Shown here: one piece after another, positions 52,533 to 61,408 of the stretch | How positions within the stretch are numbered: the first letter of the stretch is position 1 | Layout of the letters: every line of letters starts with the position of its first letter | Assembly: GCA_020060215.1 (NCBI GenBank) | Contig: JAGVAP010000031.1 | Coordinates: 150,157-214,156, forward strand | Direction: 5' to 3' | Length of the DNA: 64,000 nucleotides | Source of the DNA: Deltaproteobacteria bacterium | GTDB taxonomy: Bacteria > Desulfobacterota > DSM-4660 > Desulfatiglandales > HGW-15 | Made by a program: the position numbers and the translations under genes | Notes under the pieces: generated by a model | Told to the model about the DNA's origin: nothing | Seen by the model: only the letters and a program-made list of their open reading frames with translations | Databases searched by the model: none

Positions 52533-54065
52533 TTACAGCACATCCTCCCCCGTCGCGCGAAACTTCCCGCTGGCGCGTTCTTTCCTCTTGGGCTTCGTGA
52601 GATACGGCACGAGGGAAGAGATGATCATCAGTAGCGCAATGATCAGCAGGCTCGCCGAAATAGGCCGGGAAAGGAAGATCAGGAAATTTCCTTGTGACAT
52701 GAGAAGGGATTGCCGAAGGTTCGTCTCCACCATTGGACCCAGGACAAAGGCAAGGATCAATGGCGCGGGTCCATATTCAAATTTCTTGAAGAGGTATCCC
52801 AGCAATCCAAAAACCATCAGGATCATCAGGTCAAATGTATTGTTTCTAAGGCTGTAGGTGCCGATGATGCAGAAGAGCAGGATGAGCGGAAAGAGGACCG
52901 TGTAGGGAATCCTCAAGATCTGCACCCAGATTGGAATGAGGGGAAGATTGAGAACCAACAACATCACATTTCCGATGTACATGGAGGTGATGATTCCCCA
53001 GAAGAAATCCGGCTGCTCGGCCAGGAGCTGGGGTCCCGGCCGCATGCCATGGATCATGAGTGCCCCGAACATCAATGCCATAATGGAATTAGCGGGGATT
53101 CCAAGAATGAAGAGCGGAATAAATCCCCCCGCCGTCGCCGAATTGTTTGCCGCTTCCGGGCCCGCAACTCCTTCGATAGCCCCCCTCCCGAACCTCTCTG
53201 GCGTCTTGGAGACCCTCTTCTCGACACCGTAGGAGAGGAAGGAGGCAATGACGGGGTGTCCCCCCGGAAGAATGCCGATGAAGAATCCGAGGACCGAGCC
53301 CCTCAAAATGGGCCATTTGGCCTGGATCCAGTCCGTGAGCGTCGGGAAAAAGCTCTTGATCTTTGCTTTGAGCGTTTTTCGAACCTCCGTCTTTTCAATA
53401 TTTTCCAGAACTTCAGGGATGCCAAACAGGCCCATGGCGATAGGGATGATGCTGATCCCCTCCCAGAGTTCCATCCTATCGAAGGTCATCCGGGCGGATC
53501 CGTGGATAACGTCCAGGCCGATGCAGCTGAGAATCAGGCCGAAAGCGGCCATGATCATCGCCTTGAGGGCAGAGCCCGCCGAAAGAAAGGTGACCAGGCT
53601 TAAGCCGAGAACGCACAATCCAAAATATTCCGGAGAGCCGAACCGCAATGCGAAACGGGCGAGAGGCACAGCGAGGAGAGTTACCCCGAGTACCCCGAAT
53701 GTCCCGGCAATAAAGGAGCCGAAGGCAGCCATCCCCAGCGCAGGACCGGCCCGTCCCCGCTTGGCCATTTCGTGACCGTCCAGACAGGTCACCACGGATG
53801 CCGCCTCTCCCGGGATGTTGACCAGAATGGAGGTGGTGGATCCGCCGTACATGGCGCCGTAATAGATGCCGGCGAGCATGATGATCGCAGCCGTCGGAGG
53901 CATATGGAAAGACACGGGTAGCAGGATGGCGATAGCGCCGATCGGTCCGATCCCCGGAAGCACCCCGATGAGCGTGCCTGCCAAGGCCCCCAGAAAGCAA
54001 AACACCAGATTGATGGGCTGCAGGGCCACGGAAAAGCCTTGGGCGAGGCTGTGGAAAATCTCCAT
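52533..54065 (-). CDS. tctA: Tripartite tricarboxylate transporter large permease (TctA), 510 aa
   Basis: A large membrane protein of the TTT family with about 12 helices. The family motif GVLPGIGPIGAIAILLP is at about 34-50, YGAMYGGSTTSILVNIPGEAASV at about 68-90, and the second-half repeat is recognisable as GSVLGFFIGILPGGHPVIASF with NNSATAGGFIPLFILGIP. It is downstream of tctB and tctC in a complete C-B-A set. Uptake of citrate-like or aromatic carboxylates is known for the family. A gap of 80 nt separates it from the UbiD gene. Confidence 0.92.
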   Translation of the reverse strand: MEIFHSLAQGFSVALQPINLVFCFLGALAGTLIGVLPGIGPIGAIAILLPVSFHMPPTAAIIMLAGIYYGAMYGGSTTSILVNIPGEAASVVTCLDGHEMAKRGRAGPALGMAAFGSFIAGTFGVLGVTLLAVPLARFALRFGSPEYFGLCVLGLSLVTFLSAGSALKAMIMAAFGLILSCIGLDVIHGSARMTFDRMELWEGISIIPIAMGLFGIPEVLENIEKTEVRKTLKAKIKSFFPTLTDWIQAKWPILRGSVLGFFIGILPGGHPVIASFLSYGVEKRVSKTPERFGRGAIEGVAGPEAANNSATAGGFIPLFILGIPANSIMALMFGALMIHGMRPGPQLLAEQPDFFWGIITSMYIGNVMLLVLNLPLIPIWVQILRIPYTVLFPLILLFCIIGTYSLRNNTFDLMILMVFGLLGYLFKKFEYGPAPLILAFVLGPMVETNLRQSLLMSQGNFLIFLSRPISASLLIIALLMIISSLVPYLTKPKRKERASGKFRATGEDVL

Positions 54066-54223
54066 TCATGATTCCTTTTCGGGGTGATCTTTGGATGCGG
54101 ATAAACCTTCACCCCTCAGAGAGGATGAAGATTAAGGTATGATCGACCCAGACCAAAGGCACATCGGTTTTCACTGCTCTGGATGGACTACTTCTTTCCT
54201 GAACACGCAATGCATTTCTACTC

Positions 54224-54682
54224 TTAGAAACCAAGGACCCCCTTCGGCAGTCTCATGTCGAGCAACATCTGAAAAAAGAGGTAGCTCGCCGATGTGACGA
54301 TCAGGGCGTTCACTCCCCGGACCCAAATCCTCGTCCCTCCGGCAGTACCGAACAATAGGGTCAACAACCCAAAGGTCGTGAGGAGGTATCCGAGGCGCGG
54401 TAGTAGTAGAACGTATACAAAGAGAGAAGACAGGACCAGGGCGGCCTTCGGCCATTCCAACCCTTTCCAGAGGTCAGCGATCTTCCTTTGGTCCGTTCTT
54501 TTCAAAAGGACGGGAATCAGAAGGAGGAACGCCAAGAAGCCAAGAAGAACTGCGGAAAGGAACGGAAAAAATCCGGGGCCGGGATAGGAAAAACTGCCGA
54601 ATTCATCCCGCATGGCCAGAAGGCAAACCACCATGGAAATTGCCAGCCAGAACAAGCCGCCCAGCAGATCGCGTCGATCCAT
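54224..54682 (-). CDS. tctB: Tripartite tricarboxylate transporter small permease (TctB), 152 aa
   Basis: The small four-helix subunit of the TTT transporter. Helices lie at about 8-25, 40-62 (FFPFLSAVLLGFLAFLLLIPVLL), 75-110 and 120-140. The PGPGFFPF motif after helix 1 is typical of TctB. I start at the ATG at 54682 because AAGGA is well spaced there; a TTG at 54706 in the same frame has no ribosome site. Confidence 0.85.
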   Translation of the reverse strand: MDRRDLLGGLFWLAISMVVCLLAMRDEFGSFSYPGPGFFPFLSAVLLGFLAFLLLIPVLLKRTDQRKIADLWKGLEWPKAALVLSSLFVYVLLLPRLGYLLTTFGLLTLLFGTAGGTRIWVRGVNALIVTSASYLFFQMLLDMRLPKGVLGF

Positions 54683-54757
54683 AGGGTCCTTGATGAAGAG
54701 TGCCAAAGGGTTTTCCGGTTACGCCAGTGATAGGGGGAACCACCACCATCATGTGGG

Positions 54758-55735
54758 CTAATCCCCCCTAAAGATCCCTAGCTCCTTTAAAATGGGGACG
54801 CCGACTTCCGCACCCATACTGATCGACTCGACAATCACACCCGGCCCGTAGAATCTTGGTTCGTCGCCGATTTTTTCTACCCCTTTTCTGAATTCCGCAT
54901 CCTCGTACGCCATCTTGCAGGCGGCAAATAGGGTCTTCTTGATCTCTTCAGGCGTTTCTCTGTGAGCATATATCCCAAGCAGGGTTCTCATCTTCGCCGT
55001 CTCGGCAAACCCTAACTCCTTTGAACAGGGGACATCCGGCATATCACGATACCTTTCTTCGCCAAAGACGACTACATGTCTGAGTGTTCCAGCCTTGATC
55101 TGACCAGCCACAGCCCCATGGGGATAGCTGATGGCATCCAGATGCCCGCCCATCAACGCCGCGATTGCCTCGGGAGCGCCCTTGTACGGAATATCGATGG
55201 TCTTGATGCCCGCCTTTTCAAAAAGGAGTCGTGTGTTCAAATAGGTCGTCACCCCGCGACTCGCATGGCCCCACTTCAATTTCCCCGGATTGTTCTTTCC
55301 GTACTCCAACAGCTGGTCCAGGGTCTTGTAGGGGGAGTCGCCCTTCACCTGCAAACCGATCTTCAATTCAACCAGGTTGGCAATCGGAACGAGGTCACTG
55401 GGATCGAACGGGACCTTTTGGGTCTTTACGGTAGTGTAAAAGTAGACATTTCCCAGCACGCCGAGTTTATATCCATCTGGCTTGGAGCTGATTAAATCGG
55501 CAACGACGGTGCTCCCTCCCCCCCCCGGTTTATTGATCACGACCGCGGGCTGTCCCAGAATCTTCTCCAACTTCTCCGCAATCAGCCTGCTGTAGAGATC
55601 AAAATTCCCGCCGGCCGAATAGGGGCAGATCAGCTCGATCGTCCGGACCGGATATTCTTTGCCATTGGCGGGATGAATAGAAGTGGTTCCCAACAGGAAC
55701 GTCGCCATGAGTACGAGCAGTGCTTCCTTCCGCAT
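54758..55735 (-). CDS. tctC: Tripartite tricarboxylate transporter receptor (TctC/Bug family), 325 aa
   Basis: A periplasmic binding protein with a signal peptide (to about residue 24). Family words include YPVRTIELICPYSAGGNFDLYSRLIA, PAVVINKPGGGGSTVVADLISSKPDGY, LKWGHASRGVTTYLNT and GAPEAIAALMGGHLDAIS. The start ATG at 55735 has GGGAGGATTC upstream. It is the first TTT gene and directly follows the biotin carboxylase gene, so the transporter probably imports the substrate of the carboxylase/CoA pathway or a related acid. Confidence 0.92.
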   Translation of the reverse strand: MRKEALLVLMATFLLGTTSIHPANGKEYPVRTIELICPYSAGGNFDLYSRLIAEKLEKILGQPAVVINKPGGGGSTVVADLISSKPDGYKLGVLGNVYFYTTVKTQKVPFDPSDLVPIANLVELKIGLQVKGDSPYKTLDQLLEYGKNNPGKLKWGHASRGVTTYLNTRLLFEKAGIKTIDIPYKGAPEAIAALMGGHLDAISYPHGAVAGQIKAGTLRHVVVFGEERYRDMPDVPCSKELGFAETAKMRTLLGIYAHRETPEEIKKTLFAACKMAYEDAEFRKGVEKIGDEPRFYGPGVIVESISMGAEVGVPILKELGIFRGD

Positions 55736-55815
55736 CGATGAATCCTCCCTCCTTGATTTTACTCCTCGAAACGCATGGACAGGCAATTGAATTGCCACCG
55801 GTGCGGGCTTGCACT

Positions 55816-57186
55816 TCAAACCTCCCCTTTGGAAACATCCCGAAGAAGGACTTCTTCCACCCACCTCGTATGCACCTTGCCCGCCCTGTAGTCCGGGTGT
55901 TCCAGGATCGTCTCGTGAAAGGGGATGACCGTTTCGATCCCTCGAACGATGAAGTTGGAGAGCGCCCGTTTCATCCTGGCGGTCGCTTCGTCGCGGCTCT
56001 TTCCCCTGGCGATCAGCTTTGCGAGGAGGGAGTCATAGAAGGGCGGAACCATGTAGCCTGCATAACAGTGGGTGTCCAGGCGAATGTCGGGACCTTCGGG
56101 CGGGGTCCACTCCGTGATCCTCCCGGGGCACGGCCTGAAACCGTCTCCTGCGGACTCGGCGTTGATCCTGCACTCGATCGCATGCCCGTCCAGGCGCACC
56201 TCTTCCTGGGAGAAGCCGATGGACAATCCGGAGGCGATACGGATCTGCTCCTGGACGAGGTCGATCCCCGTGATCATCTCGGTCACGGGATGCTCCACCT
56301 GGATCCGCGTATTCATCTCCAGGAAGTAGAACTTCCCCTGGTCCTGATCCAGGATGAATTCCACGGTCCCCGCGTTCTCATAACGGATATGGCGCGCGAT
56401 CTTCAGGGCGGATTCACAGATCTCCTCTCTGAGCCCGGGCGAGAGCACGGGGCAGGGGGCCTCCTCCACCATCTTCTGGTGGCGCCGCTGCAGGGAGCAG
56501 TCCCGTTCGAACAGGTGGACCGCATTCCCGTGCCGGTCCCCGAGGATCTGGATCTCGACGTGGCGCGCATTCGGGATGAAGTGCTCGAGGTAGAGGCGGC
56601 TGTCGCCGAAGGCGGCCTGCGCCTCCCCCGAGGCCTCGTCCAAGGTCGACTTCATCTCTTCGGGCCCCCTGACGACCTTCATCCCTTTTCCGCCGCCCCC
56701 GGCAGCCGCCTTCAGAAGGACGGGGTACCCCACCTGGTCGGCCGCCTTCATCGCCCCCTGATGATCCAGCACCATCTCCGAGCCGGGGATCACCGGGATC
56801 CCCAGTTCGCCGGCCATCTTTCGGGCCACGATCTTGTCGCCCATGGTCCGGATATTCTCCGCCGTGGGCCCGATGAACCTGATCCCATAGCGGGCGCAGG
56901 CCTCGGGGAGCGCCGTCTGTTCCGCGAGAAAGCCGTAACCCGGGTGAACGGCATCTGCGCCGGTCCCCACGGCCGCCGTGATGATGGTCCCCACGCTGAG
57001 ATAGCTGTCGATGGATCTGGGAGGGCCGATGCATACGGCCCGGTCCGCCATCTGCGCCGGCATGCTCTCCCGGTCCGCCTCGGAGACGGTGACGACCGAT
57101 TCGATCCCCAGTGCCCGGCAGGCGCGAATGATGCGGACGGCAATCTCGCTTCGGTTGCAGATCAGGACGCGGGAGATACGGTTCAT
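55816..57186 (-). CDS. Biotin carboxylase subunit, 456 aa
   Basis: The ATP-dependent subunit that carboxylates biotin on its carrier. The ATP-grasp features are all present: VLICNRSEIAVRIIRACRALGI at the start, the glycine loop KAAAGGGGKGMKVV, the metal/bicarbonate block EMNTRIQVEHPVTEM, and the adenine-side ECRINAE region. Length is typical for AccC/PycA. The frame is open to 57366, but the ATG at 57186 overlaps the stop of the BCCP gene (ATGA). It belongs to a biotin-dependent carboxylase set with the BCCP and the unusual carboxyltransferase, and not to an acetyl-CoA carboxylase operon with accD/accA. Confidence 0.93.
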   Translation of the reverse strand: MNRISRVLICNRSEIAVRIIRACRALGIESVVTVSEADRESMPAQMADRAVCIGPPRSIDSYLSVGTIITAAVGTGADAVHPGYGFLAEQTALPEACARYGIRFIGPTAENIRTMGDKIVARKMAGELGIPVIPGSEMVLDHQGAMKAADQVGYPVLLKAAAGGGGKGMKVVRGPEEMKSTLDEASGEAQAAFGDSRLYLEHFIPNARHVEIQILGDRHGNAVHLFERDCSLQRRHQKMVEEAPCPVLSPGLREEICESALKIARHIRYENAGTVEFILDQDQGKFYFLEMNTRIQVEHPVTEMITGIDLVQEQIRIASGLSIGFSQEEVRLDGHAIECRINAESAGDGFRPCPGRITEWTPPEGPDIRLDTHCYAGYMVPPFYDSLLAKLIARGKSRDEATARMKRALSNFIVRGIETVIPFHETILEHPDYRAGKVHTRWVEEVLLRDVSKGEV

Positions 57187-57719
57187 GCGGCCTGCTCCCT
57201 CTCTTCTCCCGTCTCTTCCTCGATCAGAAACAGCACCTGCTTGTATTCGACCATCTGGGCATTCTCCACACAAATCCTGGCAATGCGCCCGCGCACCCCG
57301 GCCTTGACCGTATTGAAGAGCTTCATCACCTCGACAATGCAGACCAAATCCTCCTCCGTCACCCATTCCCCCACCTCCACGAAAGGAGGGGCATCCGGTT
57401 TGGGGGCACGGTAAAAGGTCCCCAGCATGGGAGAGCGGATCGCCCTGAACCCTTTTGGGACCACCTCCGCCTCCTTCTGCGAAGATCCGGGCGATGGGGC
57501 CGGTGTGGGGGGGGCCGCTGTCGCCGCGAAGGTCTTTTCGAGGGACGGCGGTCCGGCCGATGGCCTCGGAGCGGGCTCCTGCGCCCCGACAGGTGCGGTT
57601 CGGGCGTGCCTTCTCGCAATGAACTTGAGGTCACCGCTCTCCAGGTGAACTTCATCCAGTGTAGACTCCGAGACGATCTTCAGGAGCCGGATGATCTCTT
57701 CCTTGTCCATCCATCCCAT
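57183..57719 (-). CDS. Biotin carboxyl carrier protein, 178 aa
   Basis: An N-terminal AccB-like domain (KEEIIRLLKIVSESTLDEVH, then ESGDLKF) is followed by a Pro/Ala linker (about 40-85) and a biotinyl domain (90-165). The biotinylation site is Lys133 in EVMKLFN, against EAMKLMN in standard AccB. I start at the ATG at 57719 because GGAGGG is well placed; GTG at 57734 is the alternative. It overlaps the biotin carboxylase gene. Having an AccB-type carrier next to a pyruvate-carboxylase-type carboxyltransferase is a mixed arrangement. Confidence 0.9.
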   Translation of the reverse strand: MGWMDKEEIIRLLKIVSESTLDEVHLESGDLKFIARRHARTAPVGAQEPAPRPSAGPPSLEKTFAATAAPPTPAPSPGSSQKEAEVVPKGFRAIRSPMLGTFYRAPKPDAPPFVEVGEWVTEEDLVCIVEVMKLFNTVKAGVRGRIARICVENAQMVEYKQVLFLIEEETGEEREQAA

Positions 57720-57869
57720 ACCATGTCCCTCCACATGAAATACACCGCTTCAGCCTGGCCGGTCTTGAATCGTCCCCCCCCCGGAACTCCCTCTTACCCT
57801 AAGCGGGGGGGCTTCACTTCCATCGAGAGGAGGGCGGAGGATCTTCAGTCCCTTCCCCTGAATCCCGTT

Positions 57870-59387
57870 TCATGCGCCGAGCCCGGGGTCTCCAAATCTG
57901 ATGCGAAGGTTTCCCCGCTCCATCCCCACCATTCTGATATCCCGTCTCCCGGCCAGTTCCTGCACCAGGGCGGCCAGCGGGCTCTTCACCAGGGGGCGCG
58001 CAGGGATCTCCTTCTTGTTCCGGTAGAAGTTCTCCATGGTCTCCCTGGTGTTGAAGATGTGCAGCAGCATCTCCTCGTCGGACTTGAACGGCCCCTGCTC
58101 CGCGCGCACCCGTTTCAGGTACTGATCCTGGAATCCTTCCGCGGGATGGATCGGTGTGTGGTCAGCGCCAGCCAGGACGCGATCCATCACATCCGGATCG
58201 ATCGGGGCCGCGGTCTTCCCGTATGCCCCTCTCACATAGAGCCGCAGTTCCTGCGGCACGGTACGGTAACGCTCGCCTTCCATGACGTTGAACACCGCCT
58301 GCACCCCCACCCACTGGGAGAACGGGGTGACCATGATCGGATATCCCAGGTCCTTTCGCACGATCGCCGCTTCCTCGAGCACCTTCGGCAGCATGTGGAT
58401 GAGGCCCAGCTCCGAAAGCTGGTTCTCCAGGTTCGACATCATACCGCCGGGGATCTGGTGGGCGGCGAAGCGATGGTACTTGACGGGGTCGAACACCACG
58501 GGTCTTCCGATGGGCTTTTTCTCCTGGTAGGCGCTCCAATAGAAATAGTCGTCCATCTCCCTGATCCGTCTCTCGTCCAAAGTGACCGTGATCCCCAGTT
58601 CACGGGCTGCCAGAAGAACGTCTATAGAGGCCGGAAGGGAGTAGCCGTAGGATAGGGGGAGGGTGACGGTCTTCAGGGAGTCGATGCCTACTTCCATGGC
58701 CGCCCGATATTGATCGAGGGACAGCCCCGTGTTGGAATGGGCGAAGAAGGCCAGCCGGGCTTTTCCTTCCAGCGCCTCCCGCACCGCCAGGATCAGGGAT
58801 CGCAGCCTTTCCGGCAAGAGGACTCCGCAAGGGTCGGACAGGTTGACCACATCCACACCCAGCCCGATGAGGAACCTGGCCTTCTCCGCGTAATACGCAT
58901 CCGTGTGCACAGGGCTTTCATTATAAGAGAGCAGTGCGGTCGTCCGGAGACCCAGCCGCTTCGCCACGCGAAAGTGGAACTCGATGATCTCCAGGTCGTT
59001 GAGCCCGTCAAACACCTCGATCCACTCGAGGCCGGTCCGCTGGACGCATTTGAGGAAGAGCTCTACCACATCGTCCGGGAACATCTGCCACCCCATCAGA
59101 TTCCGGCTTCGGATGAAGAAATTCAGGGGTGTCTTCGGCATCGCCTGCCTCAAGAGCCGCAGCCGCTCCCATGGGTCTTCGTAGAGGTATTTGACTGCGG
59201 TCTCAAAGGCGGCGCCGCTGGTGACGCAGATCTTCGAAAACCCGGCTTCGTCCAGGGTCGGGGCGATGGACAGCATCGTCTCGGTCCTCATCCGGGTGGC
59301 CCAGAGGGACTGAGGCGCCGTCCGGAAGGTCTCGTCTTCGAATCGGACTTGGTTCATCGTTTTGTTCCAGGGGATCTTCCTTGTCAT
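57870..59387 (-). CDS. Pyruvate/oxaloacetate-type carboxyltransferase with altered metal site, 505 aa
   Basis: The overall match is to the HMGL-like carboxyltransferase of pyruvate carboxylase, OadA and the 5S transcarboxylase subunit: RMRTETMLSIAPTLDEAGF, EDPWERLRLLRQAMP, VFDGLNDL, SYNESPVH and the PYC-type C-terminal half. The metal-site residues differ from the family pattern. The usual DTTxRDAHQS block reads DETFRTAPQS (Asp18 kept; Asp and His replaced by Thr23 and Pro25). The carbamylated Lys (IKDMAG) reads LSDPCG with Ser184. The HTH pair reads FAH, with Phe215 in place of the first His and His217 kept. Substrate and mechanism may therefore differ from 2-oxoacid carboxylases. Its start overlaps the stop of a small BCCP-N-like gene. 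Confidence 0.88.
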   Translation of the reverse strand: MTRKIPWNKTMNQVRFEDETFRTAPQSLWATRMRTETMLSIAPTLDEAGFSKICVTSGAAFETAVKYLYEDPWERLRLLRQAMPKTPLNFFIRSRNLMGWQMFPDDVVELFLKCVQRTGLEWIEVFDGLNDLEIIEFHFRVAKRLGLRTTALLSYNESPVHTDAYYAEKARFLIGLGVDVVNLSDPCGVLLPERLRSLILAVREALEGKARLAFFAHSNTGLSLDQYRAAMEVGIDSLKTVTLPLSYGYSLPASIDVLLAARELGITVTLDERRIREMDDYFYWSAYQEKKPIGRPVVFDPVKYHRFAAHQIPGGMMSNLENQLSELGLIHMLPKVLEEAAIVRKDLGYPIMVTPFSQWVGVQAVFNVMEGERYRTVPQELRLYVRGAYGKTAAPIDPDVMDRVLAGADHTPIHPAEGFQDQYLKRVRAEQGPFKSDEEMLLHIFNTRETMENFYRNKKEIPARPLVKSPLAALVQELAGRRDIRMVGMERGNLRIRFGDPGLGA

Positions 59388-59554
59388 CCCTTGATCAGAG
59401 TCAGCTTCAGGTCTCCGACTTCCAGCCGGAGCTCCCTGCTTTCACAGCGGTCAATGACCTCGAGGATGTCCACCACGTCCTTGTAGGTTAGGGTATAGGT
59501 CAGATCGACCTCTCCATCAGGCCCCTCTTTCCCTACGGCATCCTTGTCGTCCAT
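59384..59554 (-). CDS. Free-standing BCCP N-terminal-domain-like peptide, 56 aa
   Basis: This short gene codes for 56 residues ending in TGA, which overlaps the ATG of the carboxyltransferase gene (ATGA). AAAGGA precedes its ATG. The segment YKDVVDILEVIDRCESREL, then RLEVGDLKLTLIKG, aligns with the N-terminal domain of the BCCP encoded 1.7 kb further on (KEEIIRLLKIVSESTLDEVH, then LESGDLKF). In AccB this region docks and dimerises the carrier. There is no biotin-attachment site. It may be an assembly subunit of the carboxylase, in the way small gamma or epsilon subunits serve other biotin enzymes. The homology is by eye. Confidence 0.75.
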   Translation of the reverse strand: MDDKDAVGKEGPDGEVDLTYTLTYKDVVDILEVIDRCESRELRLEVGDLKLTLIKG

Positions 59555-59761
59555 CTCTTTTCATCCTTTTTGCAGCACTGCAGCCGGGCACACGGGAAAG
59601 ACCGGAATCATGGGACCATGGAATACCGATGTTCCCGGAAAGGACCGGCTCAACCATTCCGTTCATGGAGCGTACTTCATCCGTTCACCCTGAGGTACCG
59701 AAGGGTGAACGCGACTCTTTACAGGAACATCAACACTGCTGCTTGCCAGCCGGCCAAGACA

Positions 59762-60910
59762 TCATATGGCCAGGATGTGCGTGGTGCATGCCGCGTGCTG
59801 GGTCCCCTGCAGGCCTCCTCCGGTCACCTGGGACATTGCGATCTTTGCATTCTCCACCTGGTACCCCTTGCACTGGCCGCGAAGCTGTTTGACATTGGCC
59901 GCGATCTGCGCGGCGCCGGAAGCGCCCATGGGATGGCCGTAAGACAGCATCCCTCCCCTTGGGCTGAAGACCACCTTTCCGCCGTGGGTGAGATCGCCGT
60001 CGCGCAGCATCTTGAGCCCTTCCCCCTTCCCGCAGAAGCCCATGGCCTCGCAGTACATCAGCTCGGTGATGGTAAAGGCATCGTGGCATTCGACCAGGTC
60101 GATGTCCTCGGGCCCCACTCCTGCCTCTTCATAAGCCTTCTGTGTTCCCAGGGTGATAATATCGTCTCCCGTCTCATCCTTGTGCCCGACGCTGAAAGGC
60201 CCCGAAACGAGGGCCGAGGCCAGGATCTTGACCGGTCTGGAGATCCCCAGCCTCTTCACCGCATCTTTCGATGCCACAATGACCGCACCCGCGCCGTCCG
60301 TCATCCCGCAACACTGCTCCAGGGTGAGAGGGGCGGCGATCAGTCTGGAGGCGAGGACCTCCTCGACCGTGATCTCTCCCCTTCTCCACGAAAAAGGGTT
60401 GTTCTTTGCGTGCCGCCTGTTCTTGACCGTCACCTGCGCCAGGTCCTCGGCGGTCGCGCCGGTTTCGTACATATACCGCTGGGCCCGCAATGCGTATTTT
60501 GCGACCATGACCGCGCCCAGGAACCCCTCGATGTCCGTCATGTCCGGTGAAGGGGCGGACCCGGGCTCCCTGTGCAGGGATGCGTTCTCGGCCCCCACCC
60601 CGATGGAGATCTCGTCGAGCCCGGTGGCCACCCTGATGTAGGCATTATGGACCGCCAGGGCACCGGCCGAACAGGCGCTCTCCACATTGCAGATGGGAAG
60701 CTTGCCGCACATCCCCAGGTCGCGAAAGATCCGCTGGCCGGTGACGATCCCGTTCGTCCCGTTCCCCACAAAGGCGCTGTCGATCTCGTTCCATTGAATC
60801 CCCGCATCGTTGATGGCGGCCCTAACTGCCCTCTGGCCCAGTATGTGGAAGTCGTCCTTGAGCATCCCGAACTGGACTTCACCGACTCCGATGATGAATA
60901 CTTCGCGCAT
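59762..60910 (-). CDS. Thiolase-like acyl-CoA acetyltransferase (SCP-x/lipid-transfer type), 382 aa
   Basis: A thiolase-superfamily protein of the SCP-x/archaeal type, with Cys80 in NVESACSAGALAVHNA, an ECHDAFTITEL block, and YGHPMGASGAAQI holding the catalytic His. The second active-site Cys block (CxGxG) is not the classical one; the end reads MSQVTGGGLQGTQHA. Such proteins usually work together with a DUF35 Zn-ribbon/OB-fold partner, and the gene for one lies 15 nt upstream (60926-61363). The pair may cleave or condense a 3-oxoacyl-CoA. The 207-nt gap between it and the small BCCP-like gene shows nothing else. Confidence 0.87.
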   Translation of the reverse strand: MREVFIIGVGEVQFGMLKDDFHILGQRAVRAAINDAGIQWNEIDSAFVGNGTNGIVTGQRIFRDLGMCGKLPICNVESACSAGALAVHNAYIRVATGLDEISIGVGAENASLHREPGSAPSPDMTDIEGFLGAVMVAKYALRAQRYMYETGATAEDLAQVTVKNRRHAKNNPFSWRRGEITVEEVLASRLIAAPLTLEQCCGMTDGAGAVIVASKDAVKRLGISRPVKILASALVSGPFSVGHKDETGDDIITLGTQKAYEEAGVGPEDIDLVECHDAFTITELMYCEAMGFCGKGEGLKMLRDGDLTHGGKVVFSPRGGMLSYGHPMGASGAAQIAANVKQLRGQCKGYQVENAKIAMSQVTGGGLQGTQHAACTTHILAI

Positions 60911-60925
60911 AGCTCCGATCCTCTC

Positions 60926-61363
60926 CTATGCCTGTGCTTTCTTGAATTTGTAGCTGATGATCGGCTTACCGTCCCGGTTGTTCCTGACAGGACCGGTGGT
61001 CAATTCCACCGTGTCCCCGCACCGGAAGGTCCCCAGTTCGCCCTCCATCTGGGCGAAAACCCTGATGCCTTCCGGCAGATCGATATACCCCATGGCCATG
61101 GGCATGTATTCCCGCATAGTGGGCTGGCCGATATACACATCCGTGACGCTGTAGAGTGTGCCCCTGCGGCTCAGCGGGACCACTTCCATATCTTCGGACC
61201 AGCAGTCGGGGTTCGGGCAGGGAACGAACTTGGGGAACCAGATCTTTCCGCAGTTCCTGCACTTGTACCCCTTCAGGAAAGGATCCCCTTTCTCAGGGAT
61301 TTCCAGCAGGTCGGGATGAAAAAAGGTGATCTCCTCTTCTTTCGCCTTCTTCTTGTCTGACAT
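60926..61363 (-). CDS. DUF35 OB-fold/zinc-ribbon protein, 145 aa
   Basis: An N-terminal helix-rich part is followed by a zinc ribbon with Cys35, Cys38, Cys49 and Cys54 (YKCRNCGKIWFP, then PCPNPDC), then an OB-fold with GTLYSVTDVYIG and FAQMEGELGTFRCGDTVEL. DUF35 proteins partner with SCP-x-type thiolases and can tether acyl-CoA chemistry between partners, as shown for archaeal thiolase/HMG-CoA synthase complexes. The ATG at 61363 has GGAG 8 nt upstream; GTG at 61372 is the alternative. It precedes the thiolase-like gene by 15 nt. Confidence 0.9.
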   Translation of the reverse strand: MSDKKKAKEEEITFFHPDLLEIPEKGDPFLKGYKCRNCGKIWFPKFVPCPNPDCWSEDMEVVPLSRRGTLYSVTDVYIGQPTMREYMPMAMGYIDLPEGIRVFAQMEGELGTFRCGDTVELTTGPVRNNRDGKPIISYKFKKAQA

Positions 61364-61408
61364 GACCGCCACTCCATTCCAATGGGTTGACTCCGTCGTG
61401 AGAACGGA

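Noticed and set aside
55816..59554. Ordinary acetyl-CoA carboxylase operon
   Set aside because: There is no accA or accD; the carboxyltransferase is of the pyruvate-carboxylase type with changed metal residues.
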